Part shown: positions 45,013 through 53,297 of the stretch, one piece after another
Layout of the letters: each line of letters begins with the position of its first letter
Numbering within the stretch: the stretch's first letter is position 1
Origin: Planococcus sp. SK3692
GTDB taxonomy: Bacteria > Bacillota > Bacilli > Bacillales_A > Planococcaceae
Length of the DNA stretch: 64,000 bases
Assembly (NCBI RefSeq): GCF_028890485.2
Contig: NZ_JARCHV010000002.1
Coordinates: 620,001-684,000 of the forward strand
Direction of reading: 5' to 3'
Position numbers and translations under genes: made by a program
The notes under the pieces: model-generated
The model's input: the letters and a program-made list of their open reading frames with translations, nothing else
Told to the model about the DNA's origin: nothing
The model's database searches: none

Positions 45013-45555
45013 TTGAAGAATTCGTGGATGAAAGTCATTGCAGGCACGGCCGTTTTGGGTGGCATTGGCGGAGCGTCAGTTGTTGGTGCATCGGCATTGA
45101 ACACGGCGGATGCACCTAAAGTAAGTGCTGAGGAAGCTTTGCAGGAAGTGTTCGCTCAAGTGGAGGGAACGGTACAGGAAGTGGAGTTATCGTTAGAAGA
45201 CAATCGCTTTTATGAAATCGAAGTGGAAAGTTCAAGCCGTGAATATGAGTTTATGATCGACGCAGCTTCGGGTGAATTTTTACAGCAAGCTCCGGATGAA
45301 GAAACGTCTGCTGATGATGAATTCAGCCGCCCAGTGGATGCCTCAAACTTCGCAGAATACGCAATGATTGAAAAGAAAGTCGATACGGATTCACTAAGCT
45401 ACCATTTAGCCACAGACAATCCAGGAAACCGCATTTTATTTCTGGTGAATAAAGCTGGTGAAAAACAGTTCAAGACCATCTTTTTAAAGCATAGTCAAGA
45501 ATTGGAAATCATCGACTTGGATAGCGGCAACCGGGTGTACCAAGGTAATATCTAA
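45013..45555 (+). CDS. Secreted or membrane-anchored PepSY-like protein
   Basis: 180 residues, TTG start after AAGGAGG. An N-terminal signal/anchor (about 5-30, Gly-rich) is followed by a PepSY-type unit (S-A-E-E-A-L-Q-E-V-F-A ... F-Y-E-I-E-V-E-S ... F-M-I-D-A-A-S-G-E-F) near 38-95. The rest is an acidic domain of unknown type. PepSY domains are often linked to inhibition of proteases or to metal and envelope functions. It stands alone. Confidence 0.75.
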   Translation: MKNSWMKVIAGTAVLGGIGGASVVGASALNTADAPKVSAEEALQEVFAQVEGTVQEVELSLEDNRFYEIEVESSSREYEFMIDAASGEFLQQAPDEETSADDEFSRPVDASNFAEYAMIEKKVDTDSLSYHLATDNPGNRILFLVNKAGEKQFKTIFLKHSQELEIIDLDSGNRVYQGNI

Positions 45556-45628
45556 ACAATAGAGAATTGCCAACGAAGCAAGGGGATCAGTTCGGTTCCT
45601 TCTTTAATTTGCAAGAAAAAAAGACGCA

Positions 45629-45677
45629 AAAAACCCGCAAATCTGTATTTGTTCACACACAGATTTGCGGGTTTTCT
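45629..45677. terminator. Bidirectional terminator
   Basis: AAACCCGCAAATCTGT and ACAGATTTGCGGGTTT form a perfect stem with A/T runs on both sides, between convergent genes. Confidence 0.9.
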
Positions 45678-45680
45678 TAT

Positions 45681-46577
45681 TTATTCTTTCAAGAAATCCT
45701 TGTCCATATATCGCGGGTTCGGGTAATCGTAGAAGCCTTTGCCGTTCTGGATGCCCATGCGGCCTTTATCGAGAAACTCCGTTTTCAGATAGTCTGCGAC
45801 TTTTGCAGCTTCCACGTCGCCGGCGTTCGCTTTGGCGACCGATAGATGATACGGCGTGTTGATGCCGATGACATCCAAAATCGCGAACGGCCCTCGCGGT
45901 GCGCCGGTTGCGATCATCCAGGTCTTGTCGACCGTATGCGGATCCGAAATGCCATTGACGACCAAATACTGCGCCGAATTCAAGAATGGCACGAGCAAAG
46001 TATTTAAAATATAGCCCGGCTGTTCTTTGTGGAGCGGCAGCGCGACCATGCCGATCGCTTGCGAAAACTCGACGACATCGTTAAAGACCGACTCGTCCGT
46101 AGTGCCGTGTCCCATGATTTCTGCAGTATTGCTGCGCCAAATATCGTTGGCGAAATGCAGCGCCAAAAATTTCTCAGGGCGTCCTGTGTATTCCGCGAAC
46201 GTGCTCGGCAGCATCGTTGAGGTATTGGTCGCAAAGACGGTCTGTTCCGGCGCCACTTTTGCCAAATTCGCATAAAATTCCTTTTTAATATCGAGCACTT
46301 CAGGCACCGCTTCAATCATCAAATCGGCATTCTCCACCGATTCCCCTAAATCGGTATGGAACGACAAACGGCCATACGCCGCATCCAATTGTTCGTCTGT
46401 CGCTTTCAAATCCTTCTTGAAATGCTTTTTAAGTACCTCAAAACGTTCTTTTGCGCGCGTCAACGCTTGTTCGTTAATATCGTATACCGCCACATCAAAT
46501 CCGTGATACGCAGATTGAAAAGCGATTTGGCTCCCCAACACACCGCTTCCTGCGACCGTGACATTCTTGAAATCCAT
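45681..46577 (-). CDS. 3-hydroxyacyl-CoA dehydrogenase
   Basis: 298 residues. The NAD-binding motif G-S-G-V-L-G-S-Q is near residue 10, followed by Y-D-I-N at the end of strand 2. The catalytic His is in A-L-H-F-A-N-D and the substrate motif in F-A-T-N-T-S-T. The C-terminal helical domain contains G-Y-I-L-N-T-L-L-V-P-F-L-N. It oxidises 3-hydroxyacyl-CoA or reduces acetoacetyl-CoA in the cytosol. The ATG at 46577 has AGGGAG nine bases upstream; 23 extra residues from 46646 lack homology. It stands alone, without other beta-oxidation genes. Confidence 0.88.
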   Translation of the reverse strand: MDFKNVTVAGSGVLGSQIAFQSAYHGFDVAVYDINEQALTRAKERFEVLKKHFKKDLKATDEQLDAAYGRLSFHTDLGESVENADLMIEAVPEVLDIKKEFYANLAKVAPEQTVFATNTSTMLPSTFAEYTGRPEKFLALHFANDIWRSNTAEIMGHGTTDESVFNDVVEFSQAIGMVALPLHKEQPGYILNTLLVPFLNSAQYLVVNGISDPHTVDKTWMIATGAPRGPFAILDVIGINTPYHLSVAKANAGDVEAAKVADYLKTEFLDKGRMGIQNGKGFYDYPNPRYMDKDFLKE

Positions 46578-46698
46578 TCCATCCCACTCCCTTTGAATAG
46601 ATGATGAAAGTCTTGGTGTATTGGCAGAAAAGGATGCTTCTGCCAATGGTCTCTGCTTTCCATAGTAGGGGAAGCGGGGGAGTTTTGCTATTGTTAAA

Positions 46699-47013
46699 TT
46701 AGGAAACGAGTTTCAAGCCGACCGCAGAGCCAAGCACCATCGAGATGAAGAGGATGCGCCGCCAGTCTTTCGATTCGTTGTAGAACATCATGCCGATGAT
46801 TGCACCACCCGATGCCCCGATGCCGGTCCAAATGGCGTACGCCGTTCCCATCGGAAGTGTTTCCATCGCAAACGATAAGAACAAGAAGCTCGCGACAAAG
46901 CCGCCGATGAGCATGGCGAGTGATTGCCATTTGCGGTCGTGATGCCATTTATTGATCATCGCGACGCCGACCATTTCAAAAATTCCTGCAAATATTAACG
47001 ATATCCAAGCCAT
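46699..47013 (-). CDS. ykkD: Small multidrug resistance (SMR) subunit, YkkD-like
   Basis: 104 residues with four membrane helices. It closely follows Bacillus YkkD (W-I-S-L ... A-G-x-x-E-M-x-G-V-A, then A-M-E-T-x-P-M-G-T-A-Y-A-x-W-T-G-I-G). The membrane Glu of the first helix is present. SMR pairs of this type work as heterodimers, and YkkCD relatives are implicated in guanidinium export. The stop of the partner and this ATG share a base (TGATG), so expression is coupled. Confidence 0.88.
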   Translation of the reverse strand: MAWISLIFAGIFEMVGVAMINKWHHDRKWQSLAMLIGGFVASFLFLSFAMETLPMGTAYAIWTGIGASGGAIIGMMFYNESKDWRRILFISMVLGSAVGLKLVS

Positions 47014-47354
47014 CACGCTTCACTCCTTTCAGGTTTAGCATCCGGTGTCACAAGTTTCAAGCCGATAACGCCGAGCAGTAAAATGCCGACGAGTATCAGT
47101 TTTGCGGAATTGATGGGTTCATTGAAGAACACGATTTCCGACAAGACTGTCCCGGCCGTTCCGAGCCCGACGAACACTGCGTAAACGGTGCCGACCGGCA
47201 GTTTGTTTCCGGCATCGATCAGTAAGGTGAAGCTGACAGCGATCGCGACGATCGTGATGAGCCATTCGCCTGCTGAATCCGCATGCTTTAATCCGACCAC
47301 CCACGCCACTTCAAACAATGCCGCGATTAATACTTTTCCCCATTGAAGATTCAT
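47013..47354 (-). CDS. ykkC: Small multidrug resistance (SMR) subunit, YkkC-like
   Basis: 113 residues with four membrane helices. The opening [18 protein letters not shown] and the later [22 protein letters not shown] closely match Bacillus YkkC, including the essential Glu in helix 1. The ATG at 47354 follows AGGAGG; an open frame from 47486 runs through the repeat element and is rejected. In B. subtilis ykkCD follows a guanidine-I riboswitch directly. Here a guanidine-I riboswitch lies upstream on the same strand, but about 0.7 kb away. Confidence 0.9.
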   Translation of the reverse strand: MNLQWGKVLIAALFEVAWVVGLKHADSAGEWLITIVAIAVSFTLLIDAGNKLPVGTVYAVFVGLGTAGTVLSEIVFFNEPINSAKLILVGILLLGVIGLKLVTPDAKPERSEA

Positions 47355-47422
47355 TGGAATTCCTCCTATGTGATAAATAAAGTGAAAACTAAAAAGCAAA
47401 TCATCTAATGAAGTCGCTACAG

Positions 47423-47523
47423 GTGGACGCTTTCCGCGGGCATGGCTTGAGCCTCCTCGGTCGCTTCGCTCCCTGTGGGGTCTCAAGACTCATGCTATTC
47501 CCGCAGGAGTCGCCACCTTCCGC
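47423..47523. repeat. Dispersed intergenic repeat, copy R3
   Basis: It contains CGCTTTCCGCGGGC, GAGCCTCCTCGGTCGCTTCG, TGTGGGGTCTCAAGAC and CCCGCAGGAGTCGCC. This is the clearest copy of the element also present near 21.7 and 56.7 kb. The ends are imperfect inverted repeats (TTTCCGCGGG and CCCGCAGGA). It lies in the region that separates the guanidine riboswitch from ykkC. Confidence 0.75.
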
Positions 47524-47793
47524 TTTTTCATCCAGGTTAATAAAATTCATAAAAACGAAGGTAACACGAATCCAAGTATGTTATTCGAGGTAGTTTTTCA
47601 ACATGCTTGCTGTTGCTGCATTTTAAAAAGTACAGCCGTTACAGTAAAGAAGCGATATCTTCCAGACACTGGAAATGGTACAATGAATGTCTACAATTCC
47701 GTGGAATAAAGCTTGTGTCTTTATAATTCGCACACAATCGGTCCAGGAATAAGCGAAAAAAGCCTTGCTTAAGGTCAACAGAGGAGGGATTGC

Positions 47794-47937
47794 ATGGAAG
47801 CCTTTGGACTTATGGGCTTTATTTTTGGCCTGTCTGGTTTCACTTTCGCGATTATTGCTTTTACCACTTCGTTAACGAGCAACAATCGTGTCAAAGAACT
47901 TGAAAAAAGAATGAACGAGTTAGAGAAATCATCCTGA
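47794..47937 (+). CDS. Small membrane protein, 47 residues
   Basis: The ATG follows GAGGAGGG at seven bases. The product has one membrane helix (about residues 8-27, rich in Phe and Gly) and a charged helical tail (R-V-K-E-L-E-K-R-M-N-E-L-E-K) that could form a coiled coil. A terminator follows 46 bp after the stop. No family recognised. It is read against the direction of the guanidine riboswitch/ykkCD unit. Confidence 0.65.
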   Translation: MEAFGLMGFIFGLSGFTFAIIAFTTSLTSNNRVKELEKRMNELEKSS

Positions 47938-47983
47938 ACCATGCCTCAGGGTGCTGGATTTTCTAAAGCTCGGCTCATTAATG

Positions 47984-48014
47984 AGAACTTCCTGCATACA
48001 GGGGTTCTTTTTTA
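47984..48014 (+). terminator. Terminator of the 47-residue gene
   Basis: AGAAC..CCTG and CAGG..GTTCT pair around CATA, followed by six T. Confidence 0.75.
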
Positions 48015-48073
48015 GTTTGTCCTGCTACTCCGTGTGGATTCGTGTTCCACATCGCTCGCTAAAGCAATGAGTT

Positions 48074-48126
48074 CAAAAATAAAAAGCCTGGGAGAACTGT
48101 AAAAACAGTTTCTCCCAGGCTTTTGT
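48074..48126 (-). terminator. Guanidine-I riboswitch terminator
   Basis: On the minus strand AAAAGCCTGGGAGAA, CTGT, a T-rich loop, ACAG and TTCTCCCAGGCTTTT form a long stem followed by T runs. The 5' arm is also the conserved 3' end of the aptamer, the usual overlap that makes termination ligand-dependent. Confidence 0.85.
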
Positions 48127-48203
48127 CCCTCCGTGTCACAGCGAGTGCTGTGTGTTTTCTCTCGGACCAGGCCAGCTATGCTACGGAACCCTAGAAAACT
48201 TTT
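48112..48203 (-). promoter_or_regulatory. Guanidine-I (ykkC) riboswitch aptamer
   Basis: Read on the minus strand, the conserved ykkC blocks occur in order: CTAGGGTTCCG, then GGTCCGAGAGAAA, then a stem-loop (ACAGC/GCTGT), then ACACGGAGGGACAAAAGCC and GGGAGA. Guanidinium binding should prevent the terminator and allow read-through. The next genes on the same strand are ykkC and ykkD, starting about 720 bp downstream, with no minus-strand gene in between. Confidence 0.92.
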
Positions 48204-48223
48204 TTTGTAATTCAATTACCTTA

Positions 48224-48252
48224 GTTATATAAGAAATAGACACGGACTTCAA
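48224..48252 (-). promoter_or_regulatory. Promoter of the guanidine riboswitch transcript
   Basis: On the minus strand TTGAAG, 17 bp, TATAAC. It ends about 20 bases before the aptamer and lies just after the end of paiB. Confidence 0.65.
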
Positions 48253-48270
48253 GCGATAAGGGTTCGCCGG

Positions 48271-48885
48271 TTACGGACGTCTTTTGTCCATGACGTCCGC
48301 CACTTCATGTGACAACGGGTCTTTTTCTTGCCGTAAGCCGTCGATGACGTGTTGATAATCTTCAGGCGCTTGGTTCTGGCTTAACTTGAAGGCGGCTTGG
48401 ATGTCGGTGATGTGAATCTTGAAGCCGACGATGCCTTTAATGTCTTTTTCGAGCAGTTCAGTCGGCAGCGTATCCCACAGGACCGGCTCGTCGCGATGTT
48501 GTTCGTTCTTCTCGAGCAGGGTCACCAAGTCTTCACGAAGTTCATCTTCCGACAGCAAGCGGGCCGTGCCGTATACATGCGCCGACTGGTAATTCCATGT
48601 CGGAATGTCCTTTTCTTCGTACCAGGAAGAGGTGATGTAGGAATGTGGGCCTTGGAACGTAACCAACACTTCATCCGCTTCTTCAATAGTGCGCCATTGT
48701 GGATTGCCGCGTGCAAAATGTGCGCGCAATACATAGCCATCTTGTTCTTTTTTTAGTTGGAAAGGCAAATGCGTCGCAAGCGGCCGCCCTTTTCCAGCCG
48801 TGATAATCGTGCCGAATGAATGGGCTTCGATGAATTCGCGGATCTCTTCAGGGTCGTTCACTTTATAATGTTTTGGAATGTACAT
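48271..48885 (-). CDS. paiB: PaiB-like FMN-binding regulator
   Basis: 204 residues. The N-terminal M-Y-I-P-K-H-Y, the split-barrel flavin-fold region with P-L-A-T-H-L-P-F and H-F-A-R-G-N-P-Q-W, and Y-x-x-x-D-I-P-T-W-N-Y are all typical of PaiB, a negative regulator of sporulation and degradative-enzyme genes in Bacillus. AGGAGG-like sequence precedes the ATG. It is 24 bp downstream of paiA. Confidence 0.92.
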   Translation of the reverse strand: MYIPKHYKVNDPEEIREFIEAHSFGTIITAGKGRPLATHLPFQLKKEQDGYVLRAHFARGNPQWRTIEEADEVLVTFQGPHSYITSSWYEEKDIPTWNYQSAHVYGTARLLSEDELREDLVTLLEKNEQHRDEPVLWDTLPTELLEKDIKGIVGFKIHITDIQAAFKLSQNQAPEDYQHVIDGLRQEKDPLSHEVADVMDKRRP

Positions 48886-48909
48886 GGTATGCCTCCTTAA
48901 GCAATAAAG

Positions 48910-49437
<528 letters not shown>

Positions 49438-49444
49438 TTACTCG

Positions 49445-49897
49445 TTAATAATCACGCTTATGGCCTTTTTTGACCGATTCGAAATCGACTTCGATGTTCT
49501 GGCGGATGCGCCGCAAATAGCGCTCGATTTCAGCCGCTTCTTGTTGTGTAAAACCATCGAGTGCGACCGCATTGGAATGCTCATTTTCCCGAATGATGAA
49601 GGGGTAGGCTTGGCGAGCTTTTTCGGTTGGATAGATCTTTTTAATTTTCTTATTGTCCGGATCACTGTGTTTTTCAATAAAGCCGTTGCTCTCCAATTTC
49701 TGGATTGCACGCGTCGCGGTGGAGCGGTCGACTTTGATGAGGTCGAGCAATTGCTCCTGGATGATGCCGGGGTTTTCGCAGATGCGGACGAGGTAAAGAT
49801 ATTGCCCTTTCGTCAGCTCAAGTTCTTTAAATTCGATATTGCTGATGGAATCAAGGGCACGGGCGATCATGCCAATTTCGCGCAGGATTTCTGCCAT
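49445..49897 (-). CDS. MarR family transcriptional regulator
   Basis: 150 residues. The winged helix is seen in L-L-D-L-I-K-V-D-R-S-T-A-T-R-A-I-Q-K-L-E (about 50-70) with the wing D-P-D-N-K-K-I-K-K-I-Y. The ATG at 49897 follows AAGGAG; an upstream ATG at 49957 lies in the operator/promoter region. A palindrome at 49918-49931 directly upstream is a likely autoregulatory operator that would also cover the divergent YczE-like gene. It lies 22 bp before paiA. Confidence 0.9.
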   Translation of the reverse strand: MAEILREIGMIARALDSISNIEFKELELTKGQYLYLVRICENPGIIQEQLLDLIKVDRSTATRAIQKLESNGFIEKHSDPDNKKIKKIYPTEKARQAYPFIIRENEHSNAVALDGFTQQEAAEIERYLRRIRQNIEVDFESVKKGHKRDY

Positions 49898-49917
49898 AAT
49901 GGAACTCCTTATTTTAT

Positions 49918-49931
49918 GTTGCAAATGCAAC
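49918..49931. promoter_or_regulatory. Palindromic operator between marR and the YczE-like gene
   Basis: GTTGCAAATGCAAC has perfect 6-bp arms around AA, the size and type of MarR-family sites. It lies 20 bp before the marR ATG. Confidence 0.65.
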
Positions 49932-49995
49932 AATAATGAATTATATTGAGTGTACAAGAACTATTCGGCCAATGCAAGAAGGGGGAGCGGAAAAA

Positions 49996-50613
49996 ATGAA
50001 ATATTTCTTTTACGTCGCAGGCTTATTGTTATTGTCACTCGGAATCGCGCTGACCATTTTGTCAGACCTCGGCACTTCCCCGTTCGACGCTTTATTAGTC
50101 GGACTCAGCTTTAATGTCGGCTTGACGGTCGGAAGCTGGGAAATCATCATCGCCGCCATCATGATTGTCGGCAACGCCATGCTCGGTCGGCGAAAACCGG
50201 AACTCCTCGGCATCATGACGGCGGTCATTGTCGGACTCGGCATCGACTTCTGGCTCCATACATTGAGTGGAGTCATCGAGCCGGCAAGCACCCCAAGTCA
50301 GAGCCTCTATTTTACGGCGGGGCTCTTGACGGTGGGGGTAGGGACCGCCATTTATCTCCACACCAATTTCGCACCGATTCCAGTCGACCGCCTGACGCTT
50401 CTCGTGAAAGAGCTCATGAAAACCAATTTGTTCTTGTCGAGAACGGCTATCTACTTGATGTTCCTGGTCTTGGCAATTGCCTTTGGTGGCCCGATCGGCA
50501 TCGGGACCGTGCTGACGGTGTGTTTTGGCGGGCTTATCTTGAACTCCATTATGCCTGTGACGGGGAAAACTTTGGATCGTATGCTGCTGCCGAAAGGACC
50601 GCTCATACCGTGA
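49996..50613 (+). CDS. YczE-like (YitT-related) integral membrane protein
   Basis: 205 residues with five or six membrane helices. The N-terminal Y-V-A-G-L-L-L-L-S-L-G-I-A-L-T-I-L-S-D-L-G-T-S-P-F-D-A is the hallmark of the YczE/YitT group. The ATG at 49996 follows GGGGGAG; an ATG at 49936 lies close to the operator. The role is unknown; YczE in B. subtilis affects bacillaene and surfactin-type production. It is divergent from and probably controlled by the MarR protein. Confidence 0.83.
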   Translation: MKYFFYVAGLLLLSLGIALTILSDLGTSPFDALLVGLSFNVGLTVGSWEIIIAAIMIVGNAMLGRRKPELLGIMTAVIVGLGIDFWLHTLSGVIEPASTPSQSLYFTAGLLTVGVGTAIYLHTNFAPIPVDRLTLLVKELMKTNLFLSRTAIYLMFLVLAIAFGGPIGIGTVLTVCFGGLILNSIMPVTGKTLDRMLLPKGPLIP

Positions 50614-50656
50614 TATTGTACTTAATAAATGAATGAAAAATGGATAACAAGAGATC

Positions 50657-50691
50657 GAAGAGAAGAATCAGAAAATTCTTCTCTTCTTTTT
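50657..50691 (+). terminator. Rho-independent terminator
   Basis: GAAGAGAAGAAT and ATTCTTCTCTTC pair around a 6-base loop, followed by five T. Confidence 0.88.
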
Positions 50692-50762
50692 AATGTATTG
50701 ATGGATTTTTTTGGTATATTTAAAGGTATAAAGAAGTTTTCAAAAAACTGGAGGAGTATCTT

Positions 50763-51353
50763 ATGGAGGAGTTTTTAAGTGGTTTTCAATTAGGCTTGGA
50801 ATTAATGTGGAGCATCGCCACAGCGGAACCGCAATTGACAGGATTTCTAATCATATTTGGTTTAGGGGCATTTTTACTTGCGTTAATCACCAATATTTTA
50901 AAAGACCGCAAATTGAGACGGTCCGGCATGCTGCAAGTCGATCAGATGAAAGGCAAAGAATTTGAAGACTATCTGCGCGTATTGTTTTTAGAGCAAGGCT
51001 ATCAAGTGCAGATGACACCGACCACCGGAGATTATGGGGCAGATCTCATTTTGTCCAAGAGCGGACAGAGAATCGCAGTTCAAGCGAAACGCTATAAAAA
51101 GAATGTCGGATTGAAAGCCGTACAAGAAGTATCAACTGCCAAACTGCATTATAAGGCGGATGAATGCTGGGTGGTCACGAATAGCGGATACACCGAACCG
51201 GCTAAGAACTTGGCTGCTTCCAATGGAGTGAAACTAGTGGATCGTGTAATACTCATGAAGTGGATGCTGGAAATGAATAAGGATGCTGCCACTAGCAAGG
51301 TGACAGCGGCTTCGAAAGTTAAAGGGGAAATCACCACTAAAGAGAAACTATAA
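50763..51353 (+). CDS. Membrane-anchored Mrr-like restriction-endonuclease-fold protein
   Basis: 196 residues. One or two N-terminal membrane helices (about 25-48) are followed by an Mrr_cat-type PD-(D/E)XK nuclease domain (about 58-165). Its motifs are G-K-E-F-E-D-Y-L, D-Y-G-A-D-L-I (catalytic Asp) and I-A-V-Q-A-K-R-Y (catalytic Q-x-K). The membrane-plus-Mrr layout is widespread in Bacillales; the role is uncertain (DNA quality control or defence). No methylase is nearby. It is followed closely by the Nudix gene. Confidence 0.85.
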   Translation: MEEFLSGFQLGLELMWSIATAEPQLTGFLIIFGLGAFLLALITNILKDRKLRRSGMLQVDQMKGKEFEDYLRVLFLEQGYQVQMTPTTGDYGADLILSKSGQRIAVQAKRYKKNVGLKAVQEVSTAKLHYKADECWVVTNSGYTEPAKNLAASNGVKLVDRVILMKWMLEMNKDAATSKVTAASKVKGEITTKEKL

Positions 51354-51371
51354 CTAGCGGAGGAAATAACT

Positions 51372-51833
51372 ATGAACTATATCCAAGACATGCGCCAACT
51401 CATCGGCTCGAATTTATTGATGACGGTCGGCTGTGGAATCATTGTGGAACAGAATGGCCAAATTTTGCTTCAGCACCGAAAAGACCGAGATGTCTGGGGC
51501 ATTCCCGGCGGGGTTATGGAACCTGGCGAAACATTTCTCGAGACGGCCGTCCGCGAAACGTATGAAGAAACCGGCCTGCAAGCAGAGAACTTGCAGCTAT
51601 TCGGTCTCTATTCAGGGGAAGAAGGCTATGCAGAATACCAAAATGGCGACCAGGTTTATAGCGTACAAATCATTTTTCGCACTCAAGAATTTGCAGGACA
51701 GCTTATCCAAGAAGGCGCAGAAAGCCACGAACACCGCTTTTTCAGCCCTGGCGAATTGCCGAAGATCAACTCACACCAAGAACGCTTTATCATGGATTGG
51801 GTTAACAAGACGAACTTGCCTATTCTAAAATAA
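51372..51833 (+). CDS. Nudix hydrolase
   Basis: 153 residues. The Nudix box is complete: G-G-V-M-E-P-G-E-T-F-L-E-T-A-V-R-E-T-Y-E-E-T-G-L (about residues 45-68). The substrate cannot be inferred. CGGAGG precedes the ATG. It lies 18 bp after the Mrr-like gene and 27 bp before a small membrane-protein gene, so the three may form an operon. Confidence 0.92.
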   Translation: MNYIQDMRQLIGSNLLMTVGCGIIVEQNGQILLQHRKDRDVWGIPGGVMEPGETFLETAVRETYEETGLQAENLQLFGLYSGEEGYAEYQNGDQVYSVQIIFRTQEFAGQLIQEGAESHEHRFFSPGELPKINSHQERFIMDWVNKTNLPILK

Positions 51834-51860
51834 CTGTGCAGTGAACGGGAGTGAATCACG

Positions 51861-52052
51861 ATGAGAGAATTTTTAAAAGAAAACCGAGCTTACCACCTGT
51901 CATTCCTAGGCGGTGCCGTTATTGCGATTATTCTCTCAGGCATGTTGGCAGACGGGGCAGGATACATATATATTCCTTGGGTATTGGGCGCTTTTTTCAT
52001 TGCCGAAATCGTTAAGTTCATCGTTTGGCGGATTGAACAGAAAGAGGATTAA
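51861..52052 (+). CDS. Hypothetical small membrane protein
   Basis: 63 residues with two membrane helices (about 12-30 and 37-55) and a charged tail. GGGAGTG precedes the ATG. No family recognised. A strong terminator follows. Confidence 0.7.
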   Translation: MREFLKENRAYHLSFLGGAVIAIILSGMLADGAGYIYIPWVLGAFFIAEIVKFIVWRIEQKED

Positions 52053-52058
52053 AAATCA

Positions 52059-52099
52059 TAAAAACGGCTCAGCTTTTTCAATCAGCTGAGCCGTTTTTG
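52059..52099. terminator. Bidirectional terminator
   Basis: AAAACGGCTCAGCT and AGCTGAGCCGTTTT pair perfectly, with A/T runs on both sides, between convergent genes. Confidence 0.92.
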
Positions 52100-52108
52100 A
52101 ATGCCATA

Positions 52109-52609
52109 TTAGAAAGATATCTCCACTTTTTCAAACAAGCTGATGCCAAAATAGCTGTATTTGATGTGGACGGTCTGAATGACTTCGTCGTGCACCACTG
52201 TAAGCCCATATGTTTCATCATCTTCAGAAGAGGTGCCGTTGTTCTGTTTTTCCAGAGTTTCAGTAGGCGAGGTTCCGGTTTTAATGGCAGCCTCGTCGAT
52301 ATCGGTGAAGCGGTAGGGCTGCGCCTCTTCAGACTCGAAATCGTCCGTCATAACGAATCCTAGCTCGGTATTGCTCATCTGAATTTTACTAGCGATCGGA
52401 TGCTCAAAATCATTAATAGCGACTTCCGTCAATTGGATATCTCCCCAGCCGTTATTGCCAAACCCAACAATAACGAAATGCTGATTTTCATCTGAAGCTA
52501 CTGTAACTGTTTCAAGCGGCGGGTTGCTTTTTAGAAAAATAAGCGTCCCACCGACTAACGTGACAAACACCATCAAGGTTAACACCACGATCAAAATCTT
52601 CTTATTCAC
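52109..52609 (-). CDS. Hypothetical membrane-anchored extracellular protein
   Basis: 166 residues from a GTG, with a TTG at 52618 as alternative; AAAGGA lies ten bases before the GTG. One N-terminal membrane helix (about 5-25) is followed by an acidic extracellular domain of probable beta structure. No family recognised. It lies 22 bp after the DUF6366-like gene. Confidence 0.65.
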   Translation of the reverse strand: MNKKILIVVLTLMVFVTLVGGTLIFLKSNPPLETVTVASDENQHFVIVGFGNNGWGDIQLTEVAINDFEHPIASKIQMSNTELGFVMTDDFESEEAQPYRFTDIDEAAIKTGTSPTETLEKQNNGTSSEDDETYGLTVVHDEVIQTVHIKYSYFGISLFEKVEISF

Positions 52610-52640
52610 TTTCCCCAATTCCTTTCGTTAATCTATTTGC

Positions 52641-52856
52641 TCAACCGAAAAACAGTCGATAGACACTATAGGCAATAAATAAAATCACCAATAGTAAAAT
52701 GACCCCGCCAATTTCTTTCCATCCCATGCCGCGCGTATCCGGCATTCCGCTTTGTGCGCGGTTGGCCGAGTCGTTGACATTGCTGCCGGCGTGATCTTTT
52801 TGGTCTTTCAATTGCAGGCGATCGCGCTGGTCTTCTGGTTTGTTGTTTTCTGACAT
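52641..52856 (-). CDS. Small tail-anchored protein, DUF6366-like
   Basis: 71 residues. A hydrophilic N-terminal half (R-D-R-L-Q-L-K ... N-V-N-D-S-A-N-R-A-Q-S-G) is followed by M-G-W-K-E-I-G and a single C-terminal membrane helix. This matches my recollection of the DUF6366 family in Bacillales; the function is unknown. AAGGAGG precedes the ATG. Confidence 0.7.
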   Translation of the reverse strand: MSENNKPEDQRDRLQLKDQKDHAGSNVNDSANRAQSGMPDTRGMGWKEIGGVILLLVILFIAYSVYRLFFG

Positions 52857-53078
52857 ATGGATTCCTCCTTAAGCTTGGATTCTTGGCATACAGTGCAAAA
52901 GCTTATTACTTAACTATACTCATCTGCTTCGAATAAGTTCCATAACCCCAGAAATGATTATTATGCAAAATTGCGCATGATTAACTATATTCTGCCTTGA
53001 TTATATATGATAGTATTTATTTATCAATATTTTCCATAAAATCCATATAAATTGCAGACGAACAAAGGGGGCAAAATC

Positions 53079-53297
53079 GTGGCACCAGGAGCTATGCTCG
53101 TCATGCTTCTTCTAACCATTGTGTTCGTTTATTTCGTAATCAAAGCGATTAAAAAGACAATAGATGGTTTCAATAATGAACCGTGGATAAAATATTTCGG
53201 GGATGGGAGTGAGAACAATAAAGAAGCTGCTTATCGTACTAGTCATTTCATTAGTATTTTTAACAGGCTGCGGAAGATTGCAAGGAACAGTGGCTGA
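53079..53297 (+). CDS. Hypothetical small membrane protein
   Basis: 72 residues from GTG, seven bases after AAAGGGGG; a TTG at 53052 upstream lacks such a site. One membrane helix (about 6-25) is followed by a basic helix and a polar tail. The last 95 bases overlap the lipoprotein gene in another frame, and the tail composition looks unlike the first 40 residues, so the natural end may be shorter or the gene may be frameshifted. Confidence 0.5.
   Translation: MAPGAMLVMLLLTIVFVYFVIKAIKKTIDGFNNEPWIKYFGDGSENNKEAAYRTSHFISIFNRLRKIARNSG

Noticed and set aside
48074..48126. Reading the hairpin as a simple terminator of paiB
   Set aside because: Its 5' arm is the conserved end of a guanidine-I aptamer that has its own promoter downstream of paiB, so it is the riboswitch terminator.
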